Made by a program: the position numbers and the translations under genes
NCBI GenBank assembly: GCA_021772365.1
Contig: JAJFMC010000257.1
Coordinates: forward strand, 1 to 7,042
Origin: Chlamydiota bacterium
Lineage (GTDB): Bacteria > Chlamydiota > Chlamydiia > Chlamydiales > Criblamydiaceae
Direction of reading: 5' to 3'
DNA length: 7,042 nt
Shown here: positions 1 to 6,058 of the stretch, one piece after another
Layout: each line of letters starts with the position of its first letter
Numbering within the stretch: position 1 is the stretch's first letter
The notes under the pieces: model-generated
The model's input: only the letters and a program-made list of their open reading frames with translations
Databases searched by the model: none
What the model was told of the DNA's origin: nothing

Positions 1-200
1 TTTGCCTAAAATCGAGGTTTAGGGAGTATGTTCACATAATACGGTTAATTTTTTTGTAGTTAAATGTTGTGAGGTTGTGTTAATTACTTACTTGTTTGTT
101 GTTTTTGTAGATATAAAAAAAACTACCCTGAAAATTAAGCCTTGATTATGGTACATTCTAAAAGGGATAGCATTATTTTCAAATTTTTGGAGCAATATAT

Positions 201-1454
201 ATGTCAAACGAATCCGATGAGTCTTTTGCGGATAAATTTTTTTATAGAGCTTTTTTAATAGGATTACTTTTCATATCTTTTTTTCTTGGTGTTTATGTAG
301 CTACGTTTCGAGTTTTCCCGTACAACCAGGCTAGGAATGCATGGCGTACGGCGAAAGTGCTTTTTGGAATTCCCCACTATTTAACTCCAACTACGTATGA
401 AGGTGAGGGGGTTGTGATTGATAAACGTGACGAGGTTTATCCAGGAGCAACGCTTATTACTGGTATTTGGAAAAAGGATGGTGATTTCTCAATTGGTGCT
501 AGGCTTATTGATTTAGATGGAAATATACTAAACGAATGGGTTCTTAATACTGATGATCTTTCAGCAGAAGCCAAGAGAAAAGCATATATTCATGGCTCAA
601 TATTGCTTCCTAATGGGGATTTAGTTTTTAATCATGAACATGACTCCTTGTATAGAATGAATAAAGACTCTGAAGTTATTTGGAAGCTTCCTATGAAAAC
701 ACACCATTCTGTTTTTCAAGATAAGAGCGGAAACTTTTGGGTTCCTGGAGGAAAAATGCATGAAGATTCAAAAGAATTTCCACTTGGTCCCCCCTTTGTG
801 GAAGATACTGTCCTAAAAGTTTCTCCTAATGGTGAAGTTCTCGAAGAAATATCACTTTTAAAATCTATTTATGATTCTGGATATGAAGGAATTATTAAAA
901 AGAAAACAGGGGATGTTTTGCACTTAAATAATGTCGATGTCCTTGGTGAGAATATGGCTGACGCCTTTGATGTTTTTGAGGCGGGGGATATTATGGTATC
1001 AATGAGACATATTCATACAATAATGGTTTTAGATGGGAAAACTCACCTTATCAAATGGTTACTTACTCTTCCAATTATTGGACAGCATGACCCTGATTTT
1101 CATGCAGATGGAACTATTACAATTTATGACAACCATTCTATTGGAATTGACCCTGGAGCGAAGAACATTGGAAGCCGAATATTACAAGTTGATCCTCAAA
1201 CAAATGAAGTTAAAGTGCTATATGGACATAAAGAAAAAGAGTATTTTTATGCCTTAAGAGGGGGAAAACATCAAAAACTTTCTAACGGTAATATTTTGAT
1301 TACAGAACCTGGTGCAGGTAGAGTTTTTGAAATAAACCCTAAAAATGAAGTCGTTTGGAGTTGGATTAATTCTAAGTGGGATGATGAGTATACCTCAGAA
1401 ATTTTGGAAGGAACACGATATGATGAAGAAACTATAAAATTTATCGAAAAATAG
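201..1454 (+). CDS. Membrane-anchored arylsulfotransferase (ASST)-family beta-propeller protein
   Basis: A 417-residue protein with a short hydrophilic N-terminus, one membrane segment (about residues 17-36) and then a long non-cytoplasmic domain, so it is probably a signal-anchored periplasmic protein. Repeated strand units such as LPNGDLVF (136-143) and LSNGNILI (360-367) indicate a beta-propeller. Motifs typical of the arylsulfotransferase families (Pfam Arylsulfotrans / Arylsulfotran_2) occur in order: H241-x-N243, then MVSMRH (265-270), QHDPDF (295-300), TIYDN (307-311), SR (325-326) and GGKHQKL (354-360). In characterised ASST enzymes a histidine carries the sulfate between phenolic donor and acceptor. 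H241, H270, H296 and H356 are the candidate active-site histidines here, but which one is equivalent is not clear. Many members of this family have no tested activity. The start is supported by GGAG at 189-192, eight bases before ATG. The gene appears more A/T-rich than its right-hand neighbour, and it stands alone with a repeat element behind it, so horizontal acquisition is possible. The family call is good; the reaction is inferred. Confidence 0.8.
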   Translation: MSNESDESFADKFFYRAFLIGLLFISFFLGVYVATFRVFPYNQARNAWRTAKVLFGIPHYLTPTTYEGEGVVIDKRDEVYPGATLITGIWKKDGDFSIGARLIDLDGNILNEWVLNTDDLSAEAKRKAYIHGSILLPNGDLVFNHEHDSLYRMNKDSEVIWKLPMKTHHSVFQDKSGNFWVPGGKMHEDSKEFPLGPPFVEDTVLKVSPNGEVLEEISLLKSIYDSGYEGIIKKKTGDVLHLNNVDVLGENMADAFDVFEAGDIMVSMRHIHTIMVLDGKTHLIKWLLTLPIIGQHDPDFHADGTITIYDNHSIGIDPGAKNIGSRILQVDPQTNEVKVLYGHKEKEYFYALRGGKHQKLSNGNILITEPGAGRVFEINPKNEVVWSWINSKWDDEYTSEILEGTRYDEETIKFIEK

Positions 1455-1457
1455 CGG

Positions 1458-1513
1458 AAATGAGCATGGAAGAATCGTGTCAGTTTTTAATTTTAAAAAA
1501 TAACTCATTTTTT
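1458..1513 (+). terminator. Weak rho-independent terminator candidate after the ASST-like gene
   Basis: Four bases past the stop codon, AAATGAG (1458-1464) is the reverse complement of CTCATTT (1504-1510), and six T's run from 1508 to 1513. A second A/T stem, TTTTTA (1484-1489) with TAAAAA (1494-1499), folds inside the loop. The position is right for a terminator, but the stems are nearly all A/T and the outer loop is long, so it may be inefficient or coincidental. Confidence 0.25.
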
Positions 1514-1522
1514 AATCCCACC

Positions 1523-1686
1523 TATAGAGAGAATTGCATAAATATTTGGGCTGTTTTCTAAGCCTTTTTCCGCCTCGCTTCGGGCTCGTTCTTGTAAACA
1601 ACGCATGGTTGGCTGCTAACTCCGCCCCTTGCGAGCCAAAAAATCTTTAGAAAACTGCTTCAACTACTTTTGCAATTCCCTCTATA
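1523..1686. repeat. Palindromic intergenic repeat of about 164 bp (ERIC/MITE-like)
   Basis: The two ends are near-perfect inverted copies: TATAGAGAGAATTGCA (1523-1538) against TGCAATTCCCTCTATA (1671-1686), 15 of 16 bases complementary. The symmetry continues inward with a one-base gap: GCTGTTTTCTAA (1550-1561) against TTAGAAAACTGC (1647-1658), and CTTTTT against AAAAAATC-type tracts further in. Each arm is roughly 45 bases long with about three quarters of positions complementary. The core (about 1570-1637) is clearly richer in G+C than its surroundings and has its own stem, GGCTCG (1583-1588) with CGAGCC (1632-1637). There is no open reading frame of note inside. Ends in TA on both sides fit a TA target duplication like that of ERIC elements and IS630/Tc1-type MITEs, but this is inference. 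The element lies between two same-strand genes and, if transcribed, would form one long hairpin. Whether it is multicopy cannot be seen here. Confidence 0.7.
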
Positions 1687-1700
1687 TTCTTTTATTTTGA

Positions 1701-1728
1701 TTGTTTATAGAGCGAATCATGCTATTAT
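1701..1728 (+). promoter_or_regulatory. Extended -10 sigma70-type promoter for the 988-residue protein gene
   Basis: TTGTTT at 1701-1706 and TATTAT at 1723-1728 are separated by 16 bases. TGC directly before the -10 box (1720-1722) gives the extended -10 form. Transcription would begin near 1735, leaving a leader of about 93 bases before the GTG start. The promoter begins 14 bases after the palindromic repeat, and a TATAGAG heptamer identical to the repeat's end (1706-1712) overlaps its -35/spacer region. Confidence 0.55.
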
Positions 1729-1752
1729 GTCCTCATAAGTGAATACTTAATA

Positions 1753-1804
1753 GAGCTCAAGATTTGGTTTTTGGCAAAGAAAAGGCTTAAACCTTGAGCT
1801 TTTT
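1753..1804 (+). terminator. Leader hairpin followed by a T-run: attenuator or terminator candidate
   Basis: AGCTCAA (1754-1760) pairs with TTGAGCT (1794-1800). After a five-base bulge, GGTTT (1766-1770) pairs with AAACC (1789-1793), closing an 18-base loop. Five T's follow at 1800-1804. The structure sits inside the leader predicted from the 1701-1728 promoter and ends 23 bases before the GTG start. It therefore looks either like a premature-termination site controlling the large gene or like the end of a very short transcript of about 70 bases. No alternative antiterminator pairing or ligand-binding core was recognised. If the true promoter lies downstream, the hairpin could be an ordinary terminator for upstream transcription. 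Confidence 0.4.
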
Positions 1805-1812
1805 CGAATAAT

Positions 1813-1818
1813 AGGAAA
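1813..1818 (+). promoter_or_regulatory. Ribosome binding site that sets the GTG start at 1828
   Basis: AGGAAA (1813-1818) lies nine bases before GTG. An in-frame TAA at 1819-1821 leaves no upstream ATG, GTG or TTG possible, so GTG 1828 is the first usable start of the long frame. Confidence 0.6.
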
Positions 1819-1827
1819 TAAAATATT

Positions 1828-4794
1828 GTGGGAAAAGAACAGATTCAAGATATTCGATCGGCAGTGAAAACAAATGTTGAAGATCCAGACTTCCTCTTAA
1901 ATGTTTATTCGTATGTATCTAAAAATAGGAAAAACAAGCATAAATTAGAATCTGATAATCTAAAGCGTGTTTGTCTTGAAGAGTATGAGGATTTAAGCCA
2001 GCGTGTAGACTTTAGTGGCTTTCAAGATAGTTGTTCAGTTAGAACCAATCTACGTACTCGTCGTTTAGCCAACTTGCTCATTGATGATAAAGGTTTCTTA
2101 AATCGTGGAGTGCTCAAGCATATCATCGATATTGTTAGTCAACATACCTATTTCATCGGTCCAGGGAGACAGCATGATGCATTAAGGCAAGGACACTTAT
2201 TGAAAATGCTTAGACTGCTTGATGAAAGTAAAGAGTTAGTATCCTCTCTACAAAGCATTAGTAAGCCTCATATGCACCAGATAGCCGATCATATAATCAA
2301 GGATACTCTACAGCTTTCTCCTAAAGTCGTCGTTACAAACGCTCATGCGCGACGTGCTGCTTTAAGTGCCTTGTTATGTTACTTAAGACAGGCATTAGGT
2401 TCATGTTTTGCTACAGCACCAGCTATTATTGTTCACGATGAACAGCCCGTTAAATTTTTAGCGGATATTACAGAGCTTCTAAACACAGGCAAAATGAAAC
2501 GTACATTCTCAGGTGTTGAATACTCGGTCCCCCTATGTCACAGTTGGGGTAGTGGGGATTTAAAACGTGCTTTTTATCTCCCCGGCGACCCAGAAATAGG
2601 GGCTGAAAAACTATGTTCGCAACCCGGACTAATTGCTGCTATGGAGATGGAAGGGGGCACCTCCTTTGATGCTCCAATAGAAGAAAATATGAATGTTCTC
2701 AAGGAGATGATTTACTCTTTTTTAAAGGTTAAAGATGAGAAGTATCAACTGCTAATTGTGACACCCGAAAGTATCATCAAACAGTTGTTACTCACACATT
2801 TTTCCCTAACAGAGAAAGATCTAAAAGAATTTGAAAATCGTTCACAAGGAATGGTTTTTGGTCGAATTATGATGCAGTCACCAAGGGCCGGAAAACACAT
2901 TGGTGGAAAAGGGGAAGCTGTTTCACGTTTTAAAATAGAGTTTGAAAGAGCTTGTGCTGCCTTTAAAGCATTAACAGATAATGCCCTTTTGAGGACCTGG
3001 GAGTATAGTTTAGCATCGTTCGCTGAAACAAAAGCTCAGTTTGCCAAGTGGAACCTTTACGCAAGCTTAGGGTTGAAGCACGAAGAACCTGGCGGTATCG
3101 GACAATGTTTATGGGTCATCCTTAAAGGAAAACTCGATGAATATAACCGAAAAGTAGAAGACCTTCAATTCGAATATGAGCAGATGTATGCGCAACTAAA
3201 AATTCGGGAAAACCGCCTAAAAAATGCGACCTCTGAAGATGAAGCTCGCTGGTTGAAAATTGATTATCGTGCCAAAATTAATGAACTTAAAGTAATTCAA
3301 GAACTTCGTGATCAAGCTCACTATCAAGCTAAACAAATCGCTCACCTATTCGATAATCTTGTTGATTTTTATTTAAATACCTTTCCGAATTACTTCCAAG
3401 AGATCTACGATCCCGATATGATTGATGTTAGCGTCGGACCCTATGATGATAGCCCCGCCGGGTTTCGTTTAATCTACAAACATGGACGAACGAACACTTC
3501 ACAATGGACGTTTATTACTAATCCAAACCAATTTACTGAAAGTCTAGTAAGCTTTTTTATTGCAGCAGAGCGGTTGATGGATACCGATGAAAGGTTTAAA
3601 GGGCTTGAGCAAATTTTCTCTGAAATTACCACAGAAGTGGTGAATCATGTTCGTACAAAAGAATTTATGGAAACCGCTCTACAAAGAATGGCCGCTGCTC
3701 ATAATGTTCCTCTTATAGAAAACCCTTTGGAAAACCTCGACCGAGTTGAAAAAAAACCATGGGTGTATACATCGGGAGGAAGCCTTCATACCCTTGTTAG
3801 CGTGTACTTCCGACGTGAAGACAAACCGACTTCAGAATCTCGCTGGGTAGAGTCTCCACAAGAATTGTTAGTCTTTTTTGTAGATACAATTAAACAAATA
3901 CCTTCTTCGATTACTGATACTTTTGTTGGTAACCCTAACCGCTCTCTTCTCACTCACTCCCCTACGCATGCCTATCTTCTAAAACCCGGTTACGAAATGT
4001 TTTCCGAAGCGTGGAAAAATGAAGACTTTACCTATACGTGGGTACGTGACCGCTGGATCTTCCCTATGGAGCGCGCCGTTGCTGAAATTATTGTCAATCC
4101 GGATATGATGCGAGCTTTGGTAAAGCGCATTCTTCCTAAGGTTCCCCCAAATTTCCGGCCATATTTCAATCAGTGTTTCGGTAACTTACAGGGGTCTATG
4201 ACTGCTCAGGTTTTTCGTGACTATTTAGTCTATACCACGGAAAAACAAAGTGGGTTACAGTATAAAGGAAAGCCTGTTATCGACTCTTCTACTATCGACT
4301 CTATTTTATTTGAAAACTTGCCTTTCTTTCCCATCTACAAACTTCAAGATCATGTGGAAACGGTTCTTTCTAAAATTTCAAATTTCCCTACCGAACTAGT
4401 CAACAAAGCTGTTCGCTATGTCGATACCCTTTCAAATAAGGTGTGGGGAGAAAGTGTAATGGGCGCAAAACAATTTCAAGATGTTTGCAAAGCTCTCATA
4501 GCACTCACAAAGCTAGAAACGTCTTTTCCAGTCAACTATCACAAAGAAATCAAAAAAATTTGTGAAGAAGAAAAACTTAGTCTTCCACCGCCAATTATCT
4601 TTGCAGATTCCAACTGGGTGAAAGATCATTTTGCCTTCTTGGTTAATCCAGGAACAGGAAAGCTGGAGTTGTGGAGAGTAGATCCTCTGGGGGGCGAAGG
4701 GGAACCTATGGAACAGTGGGGTCATTGGTTAGACGGCTCACGTAAACAACCGGACTGGGGAGTGTTCACTAACCCTTTTGAATATACTGGTTGA
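1828..4794 (+). CDS. Large chlamydial-type hypothetical protein with coiled coil; possible papain-like cysteine protease
   Basis: A 988-residue protein that I do not recognise by name. It has no signal peptide or membrane span, so it is cytosolic or leaves by a leaderless route such as type III secretion. Residues 1-130 are basic and helical. At 182-194 the segment LLCYLRQALGSCF resembles the Gln...Cys nucleophile helix of papain-like proteases (Q188, C193). Residues about 432-505 form a charged heptad-patterned coiled coil. The C-terminus (924-955) has FADSNW, then DHFAFLVNPGTG and LELWRVDP, giving H934 and D952 eighteen residues apart, a spacing reminiscent of the His/Asp pair in YopT-like (C58) enzymes. 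Q188 to C193 is five residues rather than papain's six, and C193 and H934 are very far apart, so the protease reading is tentative. It could instead be a structural or host-interaction protein. The start is GTG with AGGAAA nine bases upstream. It is flanked by its own promoter and leader hairpin on the left and a separately promoted gene on the right. Confidence 0.8.
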   Translation: MGKEQIQDIRSAVKTNVEDPDFLLNVYSYVSKNRKNKHKLESDNLKRVCLEEYEDLSQRVDFSGFQDSCSVRTNLRTRRLANLLIDDKGFLNRGVLKHIIDIVSQHTYFIGPGRQHDALRQGHLLKMLRLLDESKELVSSLQSISKPHMHQIADHIIKDTLQLSPKVVVTNAHARRAALSALLCYLRQALGSCFATAPAIIVHDEQPVKFLADITELLNTGKMKRTFSGVEYSVPLCHSWGSGDLKRAFYLPGDPEIGAEKLCSQPGLIAAMEMEGGTSFDAPIEENMNVLKEMIYSFLKVKDEKYQLLIVTPESIIKQLLLTHFSLTEKDLKEFENRSQGMVFGRIMMQSPRAGKHIGGKGEAVSRFKIEFERACAAFKALTDNALLRTWEYSLASFAETKAQFAKWNLYASLGLKHEEPGGIGQCLWVILKGKLDEYNRKVEDLQFEYEQMYAQLKIRENRLKNATSEDEARWLKIDYRAKINELKVIQELRDQAHYQAKQIAHLFDNLVDFYLNTFPNYFQEIYDPDMIDVSVGPYDDSPAGFRLIYKHGRTNTSQWTFITNPNQFTESLVSFFIAAERLMDTDERFKGLEQIFSEITTEVVNHVRTKEFMETALQRMAAAHNVPLIENPLENLDRVEKKPWVYTSGGSLHTLVSVYFRREDKPTSESRWVESPQELLVFFVDTIKQIPSSITDTFVGNPNRSLLTHSPTHAYLLKPGYEMFSEAWKNEDFTYTWVRDRWIFPMERAVAEIIVNPDMMRALVKRILPKVPPNFRPYFNQCFGNLQGSMTAQVFRDYLVYTTEKQSGLQYKGKPVIDSSTIDSILFENLPFFPIYKLQDHVETVLSKISNFPTELVNKAVRYVDTLSNKVWGESVMGAKQFQDVCKALIALTKLETSFPVNYHKEIKKICEEEKLSLPPPIIFADSNWVKDHFAFLVNPGTGKLELWRVDPLGGEGEPMEQWGHWLDGSRKQPDWGVFTNPFEYTG

Positions 4795-4803
4795 TAAAGA
4801 ATC

Positions 4804-4834
4804 TTCAAAATTAAACAATATCATTTTCTATAAT
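4804..4834 (+). promoter_or_regulatory. Promoter candidate for the first cysteine-rich outer-membrane protein gene
   Basis: A perfect -10 hexamer TATAAT lies at 4829-4834, with a weak -35 match TTCAAA at 4804-4809 (19-base spacer). Transcription would begin near 4841, giving a leader of about 65 bases. That leader contains a six-base inverted repeat, ATTGTT (4848-4853) and AACAAT (4861-4866), which could be a small hairpin or an operator, or chance in A/T-rich DNA. Confidence 0.4.
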
Positions 4835-4894
4835 GTTGTGATCCTCTATTGTTATGCCCAAACAATGAACTTGATAAAATAATGTATTGAATCC

Positions 4895-4898
4895 GGAG
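4895..4898 (+). promoter_or_regulatory. Ribosome binding site deciding between two adjacent ATG codons
   Basis: GGAG at 4895-4898 is followed by ATGATG. The first ATG (4903) is only four bases from it and the second (4906) is seven. The next gene downstream uses GGAG with a six-base gap and the ASST-like gene uses eight, so 4906 is preferred. Confidence 0.55.
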
Positions 4899-4905
4899 AA
4901 TCATG

Positions 4906-5823
4906 ATGAAATCACTACTATCACTACTTGCCCTACTTACGGTAGCTTGCTCTGCAAATCTACACGCCCGCGGATGTGGTGGCTGTTGCTATGGAGATGA
5001 AGGTAACGTAGCCGTTGGATATTCCTTTCGAGAAGATTGCATTTCTTACGAAGTAACAGACTGTACCGGTATCACAACCACACAAGAATTTGACAAACTG
5101 AGAATTCATCAAATTACAGCCCGAGGATATTATGTTTGGGATAATGTCTACTTCAGAGCTCATGCTGATTCAGGCTGGATTTTCGGAGGAACAACATCAA
5201 GAGATGATTTTGCCGGAGAAATAGATATCGCAGAAACCTACGGAAACGCTGATGACTGTATTGTATTTGATCTATCCGCAGGAGTTGGATATCAATTTGA
5301 CTGCGGTTGCAGCGGGTTCAAATTTATTCCGGTTTTTGGGTATTCATGGAGCCGACAAGATATCGAGACCTCACACCTTAAACTAGCGTTGGATATCATC
5401 AATGATTTACCTATAGATATTAGTATTCCAGGCTTAAAAGAGTGTTATACGTTAAATTGGTATGGTCCATGGATTGGACTCGATTTAATCTTCGCCGATT
5501 ATTGTGGGTGGGATGTATTTGCCGGTTTTGAGTATCACTGGGCCGAGATTAGTGGTAAATATCGCAGGTCTAATGTTCTCTTTCAAGATGTTGATTTTTC
5601 TAGGCTGAATAGAGATGAATGTGGGTGTGGGCAAGGATTTGTTGGAAATGCCGGTATTATGTTTGACCTTTGTTGTGACTGGACAGGATTTGTCATGGGC
5701 TCTTATCAAGCGTGGAACTTAAACCACGGTTGCGGCAAAGATGAGGATGATGATTTACTTGAAGTTAGAAAACTCGACTGGAAGACATGGAGTGTATCTG
5801 TCGGTATTGCGTGCTCTTACTAA
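4906..5823 (+). CDS. Cysteine-rich MOMP-like outer-membrane beta-barrel protein
   Basis: A 305-residue exported protein (306 if ATG 4903 is used). It begins with a signal peptide, MKSLLSLLALL, with likely cleavage after LHA (residue 22 in 306 numbering). The mature part has 16 cysteines, clustered as GCGGCC (24-29), CGC (134-136), CGC (240-242) and CC (257-258). Alternating polar/aromatic strands run through it, for example WYGPWIGLDLIF (186-197) and WDVFAGFEYHWAEI (203-216). It ends WSVSVGIACSY, an aromatic C-terminal strand of the kind recognised by the BamA assembly machinery. This composition suits the disulfide-crosslinked outer membrane of chlamydiae, where MOMP-like proteins serve as porins and structural scaffold. 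A C at position 16 follows TVA, which is not a proper lipobox, so a lipoprotein is less likely. Family membership is inferred from composition and architecture, not from an exact match. An acidic loop, KDEDDDLLE (279-287), may be surface-exposed. Confidence 0.75.
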   Translation: MKSLLSLLALLTVACSANLHARGCGGCCYGDEGNVAVGYSFREDCISYEVTDCTGITTTQEFDKLRIHQITARGYYVWDNVYFRAHADSGWIFGGTTSRDDFAGEIDIAETYGNADDCIVFDLSAGVGYQFDCGCSGFKFIPVFGYSWSRQDIETSHLKLALDIINDLPIDISIPGLKECYTLNWYGPWIGLDLIFADYCGWDVFAGFEYHWAEISGKYRRSNVLFQDVDFSRLNRDECGCGQGFVGNAGIMFDLCCDWTGFVMGSYQAWNLNHGCGKDEDDDLLEVRKLDWKTWSVSVGIACSY

Positions 5824-5845
5824 TTGAAGAAGTTGTTTTTTCACT

Positions 5846-5882
5846 TTTAGATGTGGAAAATTATTTTGCAATAACCTCTATA
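5846..5882. repeat. Relic resembling one end of the 1523-1686 palindromic repeat
   Basis: TTTTGCAATAACCTCTATA (5864-5882) matches the right end of the larger element (1668-1686, TTTTGCAATTCCCTCTATA) at 17 of 19 positions. A TTTAG tract lies at a similar distance inward in both (5846-5850 and 1646-1650). The rest does not align well, so this is best read as a decayed or solo end. In addition, TTGCAATAACC (5866-5876) is a 9-of-11 inverted match to GGTCGTTGCAA (5905-5915), so the relic can also form a small hairpin. Confidence 0.4.
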
Positions 5883-5948
5883 AAGAAGTAGTTTTATTTG
5901 GGAAGGTCGTTGCAATTAAACAGACTATTCAGTAGTATTGTCCTAGCT

Positions 5949-5966
5949 AGTTAAATCGGTTTAACT
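5949..5966. promoter_or_regulatory. Perfect inverted repeat just upstream of the -35 box: operator candidate
   Basis: AGTTAAATCGGTTTAACT has two perfect seven-base arms around TCGG. It ends 11 bases before the TTGACA box of the following gene and is preceded directly by the palindrome CTAGCTAG (5943-5950). There is no T-run after it, so it is not a typical terminator. A dimeric regulator site is the more natural reading, though the hairpin could also help stop read-through from the gene before. Confidence 0.35.
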
Positions 5967-5977
5967 CTAATGAAGCC

Positions 5978-6006
5978 TTGACAACGTACTCTCAGGCGTT
6001 TAAAGG
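5978..6006 (+). promoter_or_regulatory. Promoter candidate for the second cysteine-rich protein gene
   Basis: A consensus -35 box TTGACA (5978-5983) is followed after 17 bases by TAAAGG (6001-6006), a poor -10. Transcription would begin near 6013, a leader of about 46 bases. Two tandem nine-base units, TTTAAAGGC and TTTAAATGG (5999-6016), cover the -10 and start region, and AAGCCT (5973-5978) and AGGCTT (6004-6009) form an inverted pair around the promoter. A strong -35 with a weak -10 suits a promoter that depends on a regulator, but this is inference. Confidence 0.45.
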
Positions 6007-6058
6007 CTTTAAATGGATCCGATATAAAAACGTAACAAGAATAATTCTGGAGATAAAT

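Noticed and set aside
5..55. Small hairpin CCTAAA/TTTAGG (5-23) and T-run (49-55) as terminator of a gene left of the window
   Set aside because: The stem is only six pairs and the T-run is 25 bases away, separated by other sequence; no upstream coding end is visible.
92..117. TTGTTT (92-97) and TATAAA (112-117) as promoter of the ASST-like gene
   Set aside because: The 14-base spacer is too short for a normal sigma70 promoter and the region is so A/T-rich that such matches are expected by chance. TTGATT at 142-147 also lacks a good -10.
1033..1257. 74-codon + strand open frame inside the ASST-like gene
   Set aside because: It lies wholly within a longer, better supported gene in another frame, has no ribosome binding site of note and a composition expected of a shadow frame.
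1570..1640. G+C-rich core of the palindromic repeat as a tRNA or other structured RNA gene
   Set aside because: No cloverleaf, T-loop or anticodon stem could be drawn; the pairing is explained by the inverted repeat itself.
4513..4725. 70-codon minus-strand open frame at the end of the 988-residue gene
   Set aside because: It is opposite a well-supported coding region, with low-complexity Phe/Lys runs and no family resemblance.
4936..4953. Lipoprotein signal at the cysteine in the first cysteine-rich protein's leader (TVAC)
   Set aside because: The -3 position is Thr rather than Leu/Val/Ile, and a better type I cleavage site (LHA) follows before the cysteine cluster.
4960..5709. Minus-strand open frames (4960-5163 and 5485-5709) opposite the first cysteine-rich gene
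   Set aside because: No ribosome binding sites or recognisable domains; the opposite strand encodes a convincing exported protein.
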